A model generated the notes under the pieces. It did no database searches. It saw nothing but the letters and a program-made list of their open reading frames with translations, and was not told the origin of the DNA. From a bacterium endosymbiont of Bathymodiolus sp. 5 South (lineage in GTDB: Bacteria > Pseudomonadota > Gammaproteobacteria > PS1 > Pseudothioglobaceae), in NCBI RefSeq assembly GCF_900128535.1, contig NZ_FQTR01000001.1, positions 1-62,719 on the forward strand: a stretch of DNA of 62,719 nucleotides, given 5' to 3'. The translations under genes and the position numbers were made by a program. Within the stretch, counting starts at the first letter, position 1. Each line of letters starts with the position of its first letter. Shown here piece after piece: positions 27,994-38,238 of this stretch.

Positions 27994-28398
27994 TTAAAAA
28001 CTTAGACATACGTCTTGTTCAGACATAATTTTAGTAAGTTCGGCATTAGAAACCACTTTAATACTTGGTTTTTCTGCCCAATCATCATCTTCATCTTCCC
28101 AGACTAAAGGCATAAGGTCGTCTAGACTCAAACCTCTTTCTTCCAAAGATTCTGCCGATACATAAAACTGTTTAATGTCATAATCGCCAAGCGCATGAAA
28201 AGTCTTAGAAAAGTTTTTCATGCCAATGCCTTCAGGGTTTTGACCTTCAACAAGTTGATACACACCGTCATCAATAAATGATAAAGAGACATCTTGGTCA
28301 AAAGCAGCGGCAACCAATACCACCTCTAATGACTCTAATGCATACACAGTACCATAAGGCGCCCTACGGTTTAAATACATAAATTTCTTTGTGCTCAT
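27994..28398 (-). CDS. dsrF: DsrF, subunit of sulfurtransferase DsrEFH
   Basis: This TusC-like subunit has 134 residues, with NRRAPYGTVYALESLEV near the start and SFIDDGVYQL, both typical of DsrF. The C-terminal part is acidic (WEDEDDDW). The ATG at 28398 follows GGAG and is chosen over a TTG at 28410 that would run into dsrE. It forms the middle of the dsrE-dsrF-dsrH trio. Confidence 0.94.
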   Translation of the reverse strand: MSTKKFMYLNRRAPYGTVYALESLEVVLVAAAFDQDVSLSFIDDGVYQLVEGQNPEGIGMKNFSKTFHALGDYDIKQFYVSAESLEERGLSLDDLMPLVWEDEDDDWAEKPSIKVVSNAELTKIMSEQDVCLSF

Positions 28399-28399
28399 A

Positions 28400-28801
28400 C
28401 TAGTCTCCAAATACCACTAAACGATCAGACTGAATGCCTGCTTCAATTAACTGACCTAGGCCAGAAATACGAAATGCAGGATGGATATTATTACCATCAA
28501 CACCATTCTTGCCCGCTTCACCTTCATCTAACATACCACGACGAAGCGCAGCAGCCACACATACCACCAACTCAGGCTCACCGTCAGCATTCTTAATATC
28601 TAGGCTAGCCCAATTACTAACAACATTACGATCGTCTTGTGGTGGAATGGTAAAGCGTGATGCGTTATCTACGCCATCGTGATAGAAAAACACACGAAAA
28701 ATCTCGTGTCCTTTTGCAATCGCTGCTTTAGCAAATTGATATGCAGTATCAGACGCTTGATGCTGATACGGACCCTCGTTAATTTGGATAGAAATCTTCA
28801 T
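28400..28801 (-). CDS. dsrE: DsrE, active-site subunit of sulfurtransferase DsrEFH
   Basis: This TusD-like subunit carries the active cysteine that holds persulfide sulfur, seen in LVVCVAAALRRG around residue 75. The 133-residue protein starts MKISIQINEGPY and has the HDGVDNA segment. A frame extends upstream to 28864 inside dsrB. The ATG at 28801 gives the normal protein, with the dsrB stop twelve bases upstream. Confidence 0.95.
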   Translation of the reverse strand: MKISIQINEGPYQHQASDTAYQFAKAAIAKGHEIFRVFFYHDGVDNASRFTIPPQDDRNVVSNWASLDIKNADGEPELVVCVAAALRRGMLDEGEAGKNGVDGNNIHPAFRISGLGQLIEAGIQSDRLVVFGD

Positions 28802-28812
28802 TGAACTGTCCT

Positions 28813-29886
28813 TTAGAAACGAATGTAAGCAGATGAATTTAACTGGTGACGCGTACCTTTCCAATCAGAAACATGGAATTTAGTAAACGGCAGTCCAGTC
28901 TTTTCAAAAAATGCCGGCCAGCCGATACGCTCAACCCACTCTCCAACTCTTTCCCAGTCGCGAGCATCACCTTTATAAACAGCTAAAATTTTCTTAACCA
29001 CTGCACCAACTTCTGGCCATCTTGGCGGGTTGTTTGGTAGTCCTGCTGCTACTAACTTCTGGAATGAAGGCTTAGAGCGAGCATTTGAGTGCTTACCACC
29101 GATCCAGATAGCAATCTTAGAGTGCTCGGGGTCGTTAATTTGCATTGGCGGACATGGCGGGAAACAAGCACCACAACAGATACACTTCTTCTCATCAACT
29201 TCCAATGTTGGCTTGCCGTTAACCATCGCTGGACGAATCGCAGCAACTGGACAACGCGCAACAACCGTTGGGCGCTCACAAACATTAGCCACTAAATCGT
29301 GATTAATCTTAGGTGGCTTAGTATGCTGGATATTAATCGCAATGTCACCATGACCACCACAGTTAATTTGACAACATGAAGTCGTCATGTGCACACGGTT
29401 AGGCATTTCTGCTTTAATAAATTCACTGTGTAAATCATCCATTAATGCTTTCACAACACCAGAGGCATCAGTACCTGGAATATCACAGTGTAACCAACCT
29501 TGGGTGTGTGAAATCATGGAGACTGTTGGACCTGTGCCACCTACTGGGAAACCAGCAGATTCTAGCGCCTCAATCAAAGGATTGACCTTTGCTTCGGTGT
29601 CCACCATAAATTCAACATTTGAACGAATGGTAAAACGAATAAAACCGTCACCGAAATCATCAGCAATATCTGCTAATTTTTTGATTGTGTAAACATCCAT
29701 TTGTCTTTGTGTGCCACAACGAACAGTCCAAACTTCTTCATTATGCTTTGAAGTATGACGTAATACACCTGGACGAGGACGGTCATGATAAGCCCACTGG
29801 CCGTAGTTACGACGCATAGTTGGGTGCATGTATTGAATAGGATCAGGGCAACCTGATTCGATAGGCATTCTTACTGGTTCAGCCAT
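28813..29886 (-). CDS. dsrB: reverse dissimilatory sulfite reductase beta subunit DsrB
   Basis: With DsrA this forms the alpha2beta2 siroheme enzyme that oxidises DsrC-bound sulfur to sulfite. In 357 residues it has the siroheme/[4Fe-4S] cysteines in TTSCCQINCGG and a later CERP/ARCP pair. An inserted ferredoxin domain carries CICCGACFPPC. The N-terminal GCPDPIQYMHP is characteristic. The reverse (oxidative) direction is inferred from the presence of dsrEFH and dsrL. Confidence 0.97.
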   Translation of the reverse strand: MAEPVRMPIESGCPDPIQYMHPTMRRNYGQWAYHDRPRPGVLRHTSKHNEEVWTVRCGTQRQMDVYTIKKLADIADDFGDGFIRFTIRSNVEFMVDTEAKVNPLIEALESAGFPVGGTGPTVSMISHTQGWLHCDIPGTDASGVVKALMDDLHSEFIKAEMPNRVHMTTSCCQINCGGHGDIAINIQHTKPPKINHDLVANVCERPTVVARCPVAAIRPAMVNGKPTLEVDEKKCICCGACFPPCPPMQINDPEHSKIAIWIGGKHSNARSKPSFQKLVAAGLPNNPPRWPEVGAVVKKILAVYKGDARDWERVGEWVERIGWPAFFEKTGLPFTKFHVSDWKGTRHQLNSSAYIRF

Positions 29887-29921
29887 AATAGTTTCTCCTT
29901 AATAGTTTGTGTAATTAAAAA

Positions 29922-31226
29922 TTATGCGTTTGCTTCGGCTTTATTCTCAAACCACTTAGTCGCTTCTTCATCCCACTTGTCCATACGAACATAAGACATA
30001 TAGCGTGGTGAATCAACCATATTTGGATTAACATCTAAGCCAATACCTTCCATAAAGTTAACAATACCAATACGCTCAATCATTTCACCCGTACGCTCGT
30101 GTTCTAGTGCATTCTCAGCAAAGAAGTCAATCACTTCACCTGCTAATTCTTCAATGGCTTCGTAGTCTTCTTCGGTTTCAAGTTTCATAAATGGAACAAC
30201 AACTGTACCGAATAAATCACCAATTTTTAGTGTACGCTTACCACCCATACAAATTGTTACACCTTTGTCATCGCCTGTTGCTAAGATTGCACCTTCTGCT
30301 GCGTCTTTAATATAGTTATGCGTCAATGGTGAAGTTGCATTTAAACAATGCATACACTTAACACAATTTTTATTATCAATGGTCAATGAAGTATCAGCTT
30401 CAACTTTCATACATTGTGTCGGACAACGAGAAGTAATGTTGTCAACAATATAATCCATGCCTTTATCAGCAACCATGGCTTTCCATGCGTCTTGGTTGAT
30501 CTTAATATCATCTCTCCAAGTACCAATAGTTGCAAAGTCTGAACGCTCAATAGAGTTCATACAGTCATTAGCACAGCCTGAAACTTTAAATTTCATTTTG
30601 TATGGTAATGCTGGACGGTGCATATCATCAAGGAATGCATTGACTAATGTTCTAAGTGCTGCTTGCTCATTCGTGTTTGACATTTCACAACGCGCTGCGC
30701 CTACACATGACATACCCGTACGAACCGCAGGACCTGCACCACCCATATCAAAACCATAATCATTTAATGCGTTGAAAATAGTTTGTGTTGTTTCTTCGGT
30801 TGCGCCTTGGAACATAATATCACCTGACTGACCATGAAAAGCAATCAAACCAGAACCACCATTATCAACAAAAGTATCGCACATATCTCTTAACAACTTA
30901 GAGGTGTAGTGCATACCTGCTGGCGGTTGAATCCTTAAAGTGTGGAATTCACCGGCATCTTTAAATTTAAATTCACCATTTTCATCTTTAAGTTCGTTAA
31001 AGCGTGGAATCACACCACCGCCATAACCAACAACACCAACCGTGCCGCCTTTCCAATAACCTTTTTTAGTGACATATGATGTTTCTAGTGTTGCCAATAC
31101 ATCACGAACCATGCTTGCACCGTCGTGATCATCTTGTGCTAAACGCTTAAGACCTGTTACAAACGAAGGCCAAGGACCATTTTCCAACTCATCAAGGTTG
31201 GGTGTGTTATATAACTCTTTTGCCAT
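29922..31226 (-). CDS. dsrA: reverse dissimilatory sulfite reductase alpha subunit DsrA
   Basis: This is the catalytic subunit of the sulfite reductase. The siroheme-[4Fe-4S] ligands appear as CVGAARC and CANDC in the middle of the 434-residue protein. A ferredoxin domain with CVKCMHCLN follows. It is the first gene of the cluster; its ATG lies about 66 bases downstream of a TATAAT box. DsrA and DsrB are homologous halves. Confidence 0.97.
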   Translation of the reverse strand: MAKELYNTPNLDELENGPWPSFVTGLKRLAQDDHDGASMVRDVLATLETSYVTKKGYWKGGTVGVVGYGGGVIPRFNELKDENGEFKFKDAGEFHTLRIQPPAGMHYTSKLLRDMCDTFVDNGGSGLIAFHGQSGDIMFQGATEETTQTIFNALNDYGFDMGGAGPAVRTGMSCVGAARCEMSNTNEQAALRTLVNAFLDDMHRPALPYKMKFKVSGCANDCMNSIERSDFATIGTWRDDIKINQDAWKAMVADKGMDYIVDNITSRCPTQCMKVEADTSLTIDNKNCVKCMHCLNATSPLTHNYIKDAAEGAILATGDDKGVTICMGGKRTLKIGDLFGTVVVPFMKLETEEDYEAIEELAGEVIDFFAENALEHERTGEMIERIGIVNFMEGIGLDVNPNMVDSPRYMSYVRMDKWDEEATKWFENKAEANA

Positions 31227-31291
31227 TTTATTTCTCCAATAGTTTTAATAAATCTCCTAATCCTCAAGAAAAGGAAATATGAACCAGATAA

Positions 31292-31297
31292 ATTATA
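31292..31297 (-). promoter_or_regulatory. putative -10 box of the dsr operon
   Basis: On the minus strand GCGTATAATTT gives a perfect TATAAT about 66 bases before the dsrA ATG. No good TTGACA-like -35 lies 16-18 bases upstream, which suggests an activator-dependent promoter. A CCCCTAAGGGG site lies about 60 bases further upstream (31356-31366). Both calls are by eye. Confidence 0.4.
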
Positions 31298-31355
31298 CGC
31301 AAGATGTAAGAAAATCCACTATTTATTGGTGATTTATTAGTGGTATTGATGACTA

Positions 31356-31366
31356 CCCCTTAGGGG
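31356..31366. promoter_or_regulatory. short GC-rich dyad upstream of dsrA
   Basis: CCCCT and AGGGG are separated by one base in an otherwise AT-rich region between gltD and dsrA. It might be a protein-binding site for dsr control. It is too short for a stable terminator and has no T-run in either direction. Confidence 0.3.
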
Positions 31367-31390
31367 ATATAGAATAACAAAAAATTGCAC

Positions 31391-31480
31391 TTATTTTTTC
31401 AAAATCAGCACAATAATAATAAAGCCAATACCTGTTAGGATAGGGGCAATAATGGTATTAGTAATACCAGCAACGATCAT
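31391..31480 (-). CDS. possible small membrane protein (29 aa or longer)
   Basis: From ATG at 31480 the frame encodes MIVAGITNTIIAP followed by a hydrophobic segment and a Lys-Lys C-terminus, 29 residues. A TTG at 31513 would add another hydrophobic segment (about 40 residues, two helices), starting just after the gltD stop. The AT-rich composition makes chance hydrophobic frames common, so this is only a candidate. Confidence 0.3.
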   Translation of the reverse strand: MIVAGITNTIIAPILTGIGFIIIVLILKK

Positions 31481-31518
31481 GCTAATTGCAATTATTAGGA
31501 GTAATATTAACAAGTATT

Positions 31519-32955
31519 TCAGACTAAATATTCATTAACTTTAGCGGCAACACCACGACCTTCATTGATTGCCCACACGACTAATGACTGGCCACGACGG
31601 CAATCACCTGCGGTAAAAATACCGGTTTGGGAAGTGGCATACTCGCCATAGTTGGCTTGATAATTACCACGCTCATCAAGTGAGATATTAGCATCAGTAC
31701 TCAAATAGTGCTCAGGAGTAACAAAACCCATTGATAACAACACTAATTGTGTATCCCAAGTTTTTTCACTGCCTATTTGTTCGATGAATTGCCCCTCTTT
31801 GAAATCAACATTCACGGTATTAAGACCTATAACTTTGCCATTCTCATCTTTGATGAATGATTTGGTCATTAAATGATATTGCCTTGGGTCTTCGCCAAAG
31901 ACTTGTTGGGCTTCGGCATGTCCATAATCCACACGATAAATCAATGGCCATAATGGCCAAGGGTTGTTGTCTGCACGAGTTTCAGGTGGCTTACCCATGA
32001 GTTCAAAATTTACAATTGATTTAGCGCCCTGGCGTAATGCCGTGCCAATACAATCGGTACCGGTATCACCACCACCAATCACAATCACATCTTTGTCTTT
32101 GGCTGACAAATCAGAGTTATCAGCACTGCCAGTATTTAATAGGCTTTGTGTGCTCTTGGTTAAATATTCCATCGCCAAGTGCACGCCATCTGCGTCATGA
32201 TTGTCTACTGGCAAATCACGAGCCTGTGTTGCACCTGTGGTAAAAACCAAGGCATCAAAATCATTTTGCAATTGTGCAACACTGATATCTTTACCTACAT
32301 CCACATTAGTCGTAAATTCAATCCCTGATTGTTTAAGTAAATTCACCCGCCGTTCAACCACATCTTTGCTAAGTTTCATATTAGGAATACCATACATTAA
32401 CAAACCACCAACACGCTCAGCACGCTCAAAAACGCTCACACTATGCCCCAGTTTATTCAGCTCTTCTGCTGCGGCCAAACCTGCAGGACCAGAACCAATC
32501 ACTGCCACTTTCTTGTCTGTGCGATATTCAACCTTAGTCGGCTGAATCCAACCCTCTTCAAAACCTTTATCAACAATCGCCTGTTCAATATTCTTAATAG
32601 CAACGGCTGGGTTGTTCAACCCCAATACACAGGAACCTTCGCAAGGTGCAGGGCAAACTCGGCCTGTAAACTCTGGAAAATTATTGGTCTTGTGTAGGCG
32701 TATTAATGCGGCTTGCCATTGACCATGATAAACCAAATCGTTCCACTCAGGAATCAAGTTATCAACAGGACAACCTTTCTCTGATTGACAAAAAGGCACG
32801 CCACAATCCATACATCTTGCACCTTGTTCTTGCAAGTGTCCTATGTTATGCGTGCCTGTGAATATTTCACCATAATCTTTCAGTCGCAATTCAACGGGGC
32901 GATAATCCTCAGTTTTTCTGTCAAATTCCTTAAAGCCAGTTACTTTCCCCATCAT
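31519..32955 (-). CDS. gltD: glutamate synthase (NADPH) small subunit GltD
   Basis: This FAD/NADPH subunit feeds electrons to the large subunit GltB for glutamate synthesis. The 478-residue protein has N-terminal cysteines ([18 protein letters not shown]), then [13 protein letters not shown] and GGGDTGTDC. It lacks the C-terminal ferredoxins of DsrL. The large subunit is not in this window. Adjacent ATGs at 32955 and 32952 both serve as possible starts. A role separate from dsr is assumed, although it lies just upstream of dsrA in the same direction. Confidence 0.93.
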   Translation of the reverse strand: MMGKVTGFKEFDRKTEDYRPVELRLKDYGEIFTGTHNIGHLQEQGARCMDCGVPFCQSEKGCPVDNLIPEWNDLVYHGQWQAALIRLHKTNNFPEFTGRVCPAPCEGSCVLGLNNPAVAIKNIEQAIVDKGFEEGWIQPTKVEYRTDKKVAVIGSGPAGLAAAEELNKLGHSVSVFERAERVGGLLMYGIPNMKLSKDVVERRVNLLKQSGIEFTTNVDVGKDISVAQLQNDFDALVFTTGATQARDLPVDNHDADGVHLAMEYLTKSTQSLLNTGSADNSDLSAKDKDVIVIGGGDTGTDCIGTALRQGAKSIVNFELMGKPPETRADNNPWPLWPLIYRVDYGHAEAQQVFGEDPRQYHLMTKSFIKDENGKVIGLNTVNVDFKEGQFIEQIGSEKTWDTQLVLLSMGFVTPEHYLSTDANISLDERGNYQANYGEYATSQTGIFTAGDCRRGQSLVVWAINEGRGVAAKVNEYLV

Positions 32956-33003
32956 TAATCATTATCTAAATATAAAGGTATATAATTATGCCATAAATTC
33001 ATC

Positions 33004-33032
33004 TTGTCTATCAATCATAATGACTGTATAAT
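33004..33032 (+). promoter_or_regulatory. sigma-70 promoter of rplS
   Basis: TTGTCT (33004-33009) and TATAAT (33027-33032) are separated by exactly 17 bases, about 38 bases before the rplS ATG. This is one of the best -35/-10 pairs in the window. It would serve rplS without the usual rpsP-rimM-trmD genes upstream. Confidence 0.65.
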
Positions 33033-33069
33033 TGCTCATTTTTACAGATTTGAAAGAAGGAATACAGTC

Positions 33070-33423
33070 ATGAATGTAATTGACCAAATTGAAAGTGAAC
33101 AGTTAAGATCAGATATCCCTGAATTTTCATCAGGTGATACTGTTGTTGTTCAAGTTAAAGTTCGTGAAGGCGAACGCGAAAGATTACAGGCATTTGAGGG
33201 TGTTGTTATTGCGAAGAAAAATCGTGGTATTGGTTCAGCATTCACAGTAAGAAAAATTTCTCACGGTGAAGGTGTTGAGCGTATTTTCCAAACACATTCT
33301 AAAATGATTGACTCAGTCGAAGTTAAGCGTCGTGGTAAAGTTCGCCAAGCAAAACTTTATTATCTTCGTGGTCTTACGGGTAAAGCAGCAAGAATTAAAG
33401 AAAAATTGGCTACTAAAAAATAA
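33070..33423 (+). CDS. rplS: 50S ribosomal protein L19
   Basis: L19 lies at the 30S-50S interface. The 117-residue protein shows [30 protein letters not shown] and FTVRKIS, all typical of L19. The frame is open from 33004, but the ATG at 33070 follows AAGGA and gives the standard start MNVIDQIE. The usual companions rpsP, rimM and trmD are not upstream. A terminator follows. Confidence 0.96.
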   Translation: MNVIDQIESEQLRSDIPEFSSGDTVVVQVKVREGERERLQAFEGVVIAKKNRGIGSAFTVRKISHGEGVERIFQTHSKMIDSVEVKRRGKVRQAKLYYLRGLTGKAARIKEKLATKK

Positions 33424-33442
33424 AAACCACTTATTTTTGTTG

Positions 33443-33473
33443 AAAAATGTCGGTTCTGCCGGCATTTTTTTTG
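33443..33473 (+). terminator. intrinsic terminator after rplS
   Basis: AATGTCGG and CCGGCATT form an eight-pair stem (one G-T pair) around the loop TTCTG, followed by a run of eight T. It lies 20 bases after the rplS stop and before xerD, and is a textbook rho-independent terminator. Confidence 0.85.
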
Positions 33474-33521
33474 TCTAAAATAAGATTGGGACTTTATACG
33501 ATTATGAAAATCTCAATAAGC

Positions 33522-34397
33522 ATGGAAAATAACCTACCCATTATTGAACAATTTTTAGATTATTATTGGCTCTCATCGGGTGCCAGTCAAAATACGCTGT
33601 TAGCCTATCGCTCTGATTTAAAACTCTTTGCCAAATGGTTAAATGCCTCACTGTTCAATGTTAATGATAAAGATATTACTGATTATTTCACGCAACGAAA
33701 ATCTAACCCTGCTACGCAAGCGCGTATATTGACTTGTCTACGGGTGTTTTATCAATATCTTATTTCTAAAAAAACAATTGATAGTAGTCCTTGCGAAAAA
33801 CTACACCACCCGAAACAAATACAAAAATTACCTATTTTTTTAAACATTCAAGAAGTTGAGCAACTGTTAGCTGCACCTGATAAAAAAACCATTTTTGGAC
33901 TGCGTGACCGAGCTATGTTAGAGTTGCTATATTCTTGTGGACTGCGTGTTTCTGAACTGATCAACTTAAGTTATCACAACATCAATCTAAATGAAGAATA
34001 TATTCGACTTCACGGCAAAGGCAACAAAGAGCGTATGTTGCCGATGGGTGAAGTAGCAATTGATTATTTGGGTATTTACGAAGAGAACTCTAGACCTTTT
34101 TTACTCAAAAGTGAGCAAACTGATGCTTATTTTTTAAGCAATCGTGGTGCGGGGATGAGTCGACAAAATTTCTTTTATGTTGTTAAGTCCTATGCTATTA
34201 AAGCAGGTATTGATAAACCACTATCGCCACACACTTTGCGTCACGCTTTTGCCACACATCTGGTACAAAGCGGTGCAGACTTGCGTAGTGTGCAATTAAT
34301 GTTGGGACACAGTGATATTTCCACGACACAAATATACACTCATATTCAAAATACCCAGCTTAAATCACAACACAGCAAACACCATCCTCGCGGTTAG
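33522..34397 (+). CDS. xerD: site-specific tyrosine recombinase XerD
   Basis: XerD with XerC resolves chromosome dimers at dif. The N-terminal SAM-like core-binding domain covers residues 1-90. The catalytic domain has Arg in CGLRVSEL, Lys in GKGNKER, HTLRHAFATH, a following His in LGHSDISTTQ, and the nucleophile Tyr in IYTH. The frame extends to 33447. ATGs lie at 33504 and 33522, and the latter aligns best with the usual XerD start (few residues before IIEQFLD). XerD is preferred over XerC by the N-terminal pattern and the C-terminal HHPRG. Confidence 0.9.
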   Translation: MENNLPIIEQFLDYYWLSSGASQNTLLAYRSDLKLFAKWLNASLFNVNDKDITDYFTQRKSNPATQARILTCLRVFYQYLISKKTIDSSPCEKLHHPKQIQKLPIFLNIQEVEQLLAAPDKKTIFGLRDRAMLELLYSCGLRVSELINLSYHNINLNEEYIRLHGKGNKERMLPMGEVAIDYLGIYEENSRPFLLKSEQTDAYFLSNRGAGMSRQNFFYVVKSYAIKAGIDKPLSPHTLRHAFATHLVQSGADLRSVQLMLGHSDISTTQIYTHIQNTQLKSQHSKHHPRG

Positions 34398-34530
34398 TTA
34401 AGCATTTTGACGATCCTAGCCAAGATATTTGTAGCTGGTATTTGAATTTAGGATTCTAAGCTATCATCTAAAAAAGTTTTACTGCTCTATCTTTAAAATA
34501 TGGCGTTATAAGTATATATTTTTCAATAGA

Positions 34531-35007
34531 TTAAATATATTGAACTTCCAGTATTTCATAAACAATATCACCTTTAGGGGCTTTCACTGTTACCTCGTCG
34601 CCCTCTTCATTGCCCATTATGCTACTGGCAATTGGACTGTGACAAGAGATTTTGTTTTGGCTGATATCCGCTTCATCTTCACCAACAATCTGATAGATTA
34701 TTTCACTATCATCGGTAAGATTCATTAAAGTAATCGTGGTGCCAAATACACATCTTCCATCTTGATTGAGTTTGCTCACATCAATGACTTGCATACATGA
34801 GAGTTTTGACTGGATTTCTTTAATACGCCCTTCAATAAAACCCTGCTCTTCTTTGGCAGCATGATATTCAGCATTTTCTTTAAGGTCACCGTGTGCACGG
34901 GCTGTTGCAATTTCTTCAACAATACGCGGGCGTTCAACATCCTTCAGATGTAATAATTCTGCTTCTAAAGCTTTGCTGCCTGCAACGGTCATCGGGATAG
35001 TTTGCAT
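34531..35007 (-). CDS. greA: transcription elongation factor GreA
   Basis: GreA rescues backtracked RNA polymerase by stimulating transcript cleavage. The 158-residue protein has the coiled-coil N-terminal part with acidic tip region [20 protein letters not shown] and a C-terminal FKBP-like domain ending [13 protein letters not shown]. It lies eleven bases after carB in the same direction, as in many gammaproteobacteria. The 133 bases to xerD hold no clear feature. Confidence 0.96.
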   Translation of the reverse strand: MQTIPMTVAGSKALEAELLHLKDVERPRIVEEIATARAHGDLKENAEYHAAKEEQGFIEGRIKEIQSKLSCMQVIDVSKLNQDGRCVFGTTITLMNLTDDSEIIYQIVGEDEADISQNKISCHSPIASSIMGNEEGDEVTVKAPKGDIVYEILEVQYI

Positions 35008-35017
35008 AAGAGTACCT

Positions 35018-38000
35018 CTAATTGTTTAATGATTGTATGGTTCTAACGGAAATTTTATCATGCGCTTTTAAGCCATCAAGTATCGCAAAAGCAGCAGCCA
35101 CTGTCGTAGTACAAACAACTTTATGCACCAAAGCTTGTTGGCGAATTTCTGCAGCATCTTCTGCACCTTGTGTGTCTTCTGTGGAATTAATAATTAAATC
35201 AATTTGATCATTTTTAATCATATCAACAATATGTGGTGAGCCTTCAGATACTTTATTAACTGTCTCGCATTCTAAGCCTGCTTCAACCAAGGCGTCTTTA
35301 TTGCTACGCGTTGCAACTAAACTAAATCCCTGTGATGCTAAACGCTTACCCAACTCAACCAAATCATCACGGTCTAATTTACGCAAACTAATAAATACTT
35401 TACCTTCTGTAGGTGCGTGCGAGCCTGCAGCAAGTTGCGCCTTATCAAAGGCAGAAGCAAAATCATCGCCCACACCCATTACTTCACCTGTTGAACGCAT
35501 TTCAGGACCTAAAATTGGGTCAACACCCAAAAACTTATTGAATGGAAACACAGCTTCTTTCACACTGAAATGTTGTGGAATAATTTCTGTTGTAAAGTTT
35601 AAGGCTTTTAATGTTTTACCTGACATTACGCGTGCTGCAATATTAGCCAATGGCACGCCAATCGCCTTAGAGACAAATGGCACGGTGCGTGATGCACGAG
35701 GATTGACTTCAATAATATAAATTTCATCGTCTTGATACGCAAGCTGCGTGTTCATTAAGCCAATGACACCCAGTTTTTTTGCCATGGCAATGACCTGCTC
35801 ACGCATCTCATCTAGTACATCGTTCGGCAAAGAATAAGGTGGTAATGAGCAGGCTGAGTCGCCTGAGTGGATGCCGGCTTGCTCAATATGTTGCATAATA
35901 CCACCAATCACCACATCCTCGCCGTCAGAAATAACATCAATATCTACTTCAATCGCATGGTCAAGGAATGAGTCTAACAACACCGGTGAATCGTTCGAGA
36001 CTTGTACCGCAGTGTGCATATAATGATCAAGACTGTCTTTATCATAGACAATTTCCATTGCACGGCCACCCAATACATAGGATGGACGAACCACCAATGG
36101 GAAACCAATCGCATCAGCAATATCTTGTGCTTGTTCTAATGAGCGCGCTGTACCATTGAGGGGTTGTTTTAACTCTAATTCTTGTAGCATTTGCGAAAAA
36201 CGCTCACGGTCTTCTGCCAAATCAATAGCATTAGGGCTGGTACCGATAATCTTTGCACCACTTTTTTCTAAGGCAGCGGCTAATTTAAGTGGCGTTTGTC
36301 CACCATAATGCACGATGATGCCATCTGGATTTTCAATATCAATCACCGCCAACACATCTTCAAGCGTTAACGGCTCAAAATATAAGCGATCAGAAATATC
36401 ATAATCGGTAGAAACCGTTTCAGGATTACAATTCACCATAATAGTTTCATAACCATCTGCGCGCAATGCTAAAGATGCGTGTACACAACAGTAGTCGAAT
36501 TCGATACCCTGTCCAATACGGTTCGGTCCACCACCCAATATCATAATCTTTTTCTTATCGGTCGGGTTGGCTTCACATTGTTGTTGGTAAGTAGAATATA
36601 AATATGCCGTTTGCGTATCAAACTCAGCTGCACAACTATCAACGCGCTTAAAAACAGGTTTTACATTGAGTGCTTTGCGACGCTCACGCACAGACGACTC
36701 ACTACAATTACACAACTGTGCTAAGCGCGCATCAGAGAAACCTTTACGTTTTAACAAAAATAATTCTCTGGCATCAATATCAGTAATATTGCTACCATTA
36801 ACTTGCATTTCACTGGAAACGATATCTTGAATTTGTGCTAAAAACCATGGGTCAACTTTAGATAAGTCGAATACTTCATCCAAACTCATGCCCAATCTAA
36901 ATGCATCGGCTAAATAGAAAATACGCTCGCCACGCGCGGTGATACATTCTGACCTGATTTTATTTTTAGCGTCATCAGCACCCAAATCAACCATTGGGTC
37001 TAAGCCAACTTTGTCGGTTTCTAAACCGCGTAAGGCTTTTTGCAAAGACTCTTGGAAAGTTGAGCCCATTGCCATTACCTCGCCTACCGACTTCATTTGT
37101 GTGGTCAAGCGGTCATCGGCTTTAGGGAATTTTTCAAAGGCAAATCTTGGGATTTTGGTTACCACATAATCAATACTTGGTTCAAATGAGGCAGGGGTTT
37201 TACCACCAGTAATATCATTATCAAGCTCATCTAGCGTATAGCCCACTGCAAGTTTTGCAGCCACTTTGGCAATAGGAAAACCTGTTGCTTTTGAAGCTAA
37301 GGCGGACGAACGAGACACGCGTGGATTCATCTCAATAATCGTTAGGCGACCGTCTTCGGGGTTGAGTGCAAATTGCACATTTGAGCCACCCGTATCTACA
37401 CCAATTTCTCTGAGTACTGCCAATGAAGCATTACGCATCACTTGGTATTCTTTATCCGTTAAAGTTTGTGCAGGTGCAACCGTGATTGAATCGCCCGTAT
37501 GAATACCCATTGGGTCAAAATTCTCAATTGAACAAATGATAATACAGTTGTCTTTGGTGTCACGCACCACTTCCATTTCGAATTCTTTCCAACCTAAAAT
37601 TGACTCTTCAACCAGCAACTCATTCGTTGGTGATAAATCCAAACCGCGTTCACAAATCTCAACAAATTCTTGTTTGTTATAGGCAATACCGCCACCTGAA
37701 CCACCCATCGTAAAGGAAGGACGAATAACGGTTGGAAAACCCACAGTCTCTTGGATAGTAAATGCTTCTTCCATATTATGTGCAACTGCTGCTTTAGGCA
37801 TATCAAGACCAATCTTAAGCATTGCCTCACGGAATAAATCACGGTCTTCTGCTTTATCAATGGCTTCTTTCTTAGCGCCAATCATCTCAACGCCGTGCTT
37901 TTCTAATACGCCATGACGCTCTAAATCTAGCGCACAATTTAGTGCGGTTTGTCCGCCCATAGTAGGCAACAAAGCATCGGGTTTTTCAATTTCAATGATT

Positions 38001-38227
38001 TTTTCTACCGTACGCCATTCAATCGGCTCAATATAAGTGCTATCAGCCATTTGCGGGTCGGTCATAATAGTCGCAGGATTAGAATTGACTAAAATAACAC
38101 GATAGCCTTCTTCTCGTAATGCCGTACAAGCTTGCGCACCTGAATAATCAAATTCACACGCCTGCCCAATAACAATAGGACCTGCGCCAATAATTAAAAT
38201 ACTTTTTATATCTTGTCTTTTAGGCAT
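35018..38227 (-). CDS. carB: carbamoyl-phosphate synthase large subunit CarB
   Basis: CarB makes carbamoyl phosphate from bicarbonate, ammonia and ATP for arginine and pyrimidine synthesis. The 1069 residues contain the two homologous ATP-grasp halves. The first starts [20 protein letters not shown]; the second starts around residue 555 with [22 protein letters not shown]-terminal MGS-like allosteric domain follows. Full length with no breaks. It is separated from carA by mlaA. Confidence 0.97.
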   Translation of the reverse strand: MPKRQDIKSILIIGAGPIVIGQACEFDYSGAQACTALREEGYRVILVNSNPATIMTDPQMADSTYIEPIEWRTVEKIIEIEKPDALLPTMGGQTALNCALDLERHGVLEKHGVEMIGAKKEAIDKAEDRDLFREAMLKIGLDMPKAAVAHNMEEAFTIQETVGFPTVIRPSFTMGGSGGGIAYNKQEFVEICERGLDLSPTNELLVEESILGWKEFEMEVVRDTKDNCIIICSIENFDPMGIHTGDSITVAPAQTLTDKEYQVMRNASLAVLREIGVDTGGSNVQFALNPEDGRLTIIEMNPRVSRSSALASKATGFPIAKVAAKLAVGYTLDELDNDITGGKTPASFEPSIDYVVTKIPRFAFEKFPKADDRLTTQMKSVGEVMAMGSTFQESLQKALRGLETDKVGLDPMVDLGADDAKNKIRSECITARGERIFYLADAFRLGMSLDEVFDLSKVDPWFLAQIQDIVSSEMQVNGSNITDIDARELFLLKRKGFSDARLAQLCNCSESSVRERRKALNVKPVFKRVDSCAAEFDTQTAYLYSTYQQQCEANPTDKKKIMILGGGPNRIGQGIEFDYCCVHASLALRADGYETIMVNCNPETVSTDYDISDRLYFEPLTLEDVLAVIDIENPDGIIVHYGGQTPLKLAAALEKSGAKIIGTSPNAIDLAEDRERFSQMLQELELKQPLNGTARSLEQAQDIADAIGFPLVVRPSYVLGGRAMEIVYDKDSLDHYMHTAVQVSNDSPVLLDSFLDHAIEVDIDVISDGEDVVIGGIMQHIEQAGIHSGDSACSLPPYSLPNDVLDEMREQVIAMAKKLGVIGLMNTQLAYQDDEIYIIEVNPRASRTVPFVSKAIGVPLANIAARVMSGKTLKALNFTTEIIPQHFSVKEAVFPFNKFLGVDPILGPEMRSTGEVMGVGDDFASAFDKAQLAAGSHAPTEGKVFISLRKLDRDDLVELGKRLASQGFSLVATRSNKDALVEAGLECETVNKVSEGSPHIVDMIKNDQIDLIINSTEDTQGAEDAAEIRQQALVHKVVCTTTVAAAFAILDGLKAHDKISVRTIQSLNN

Positions 38228-38238
38228 TATCTATATAT

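Noticed and set aside
34398-34530. Search for a bidirectional terminator between xerD and greA
   Set aside because: GAATTTAGGATTC and nearby repeats do not form a stable stem with a T-run.
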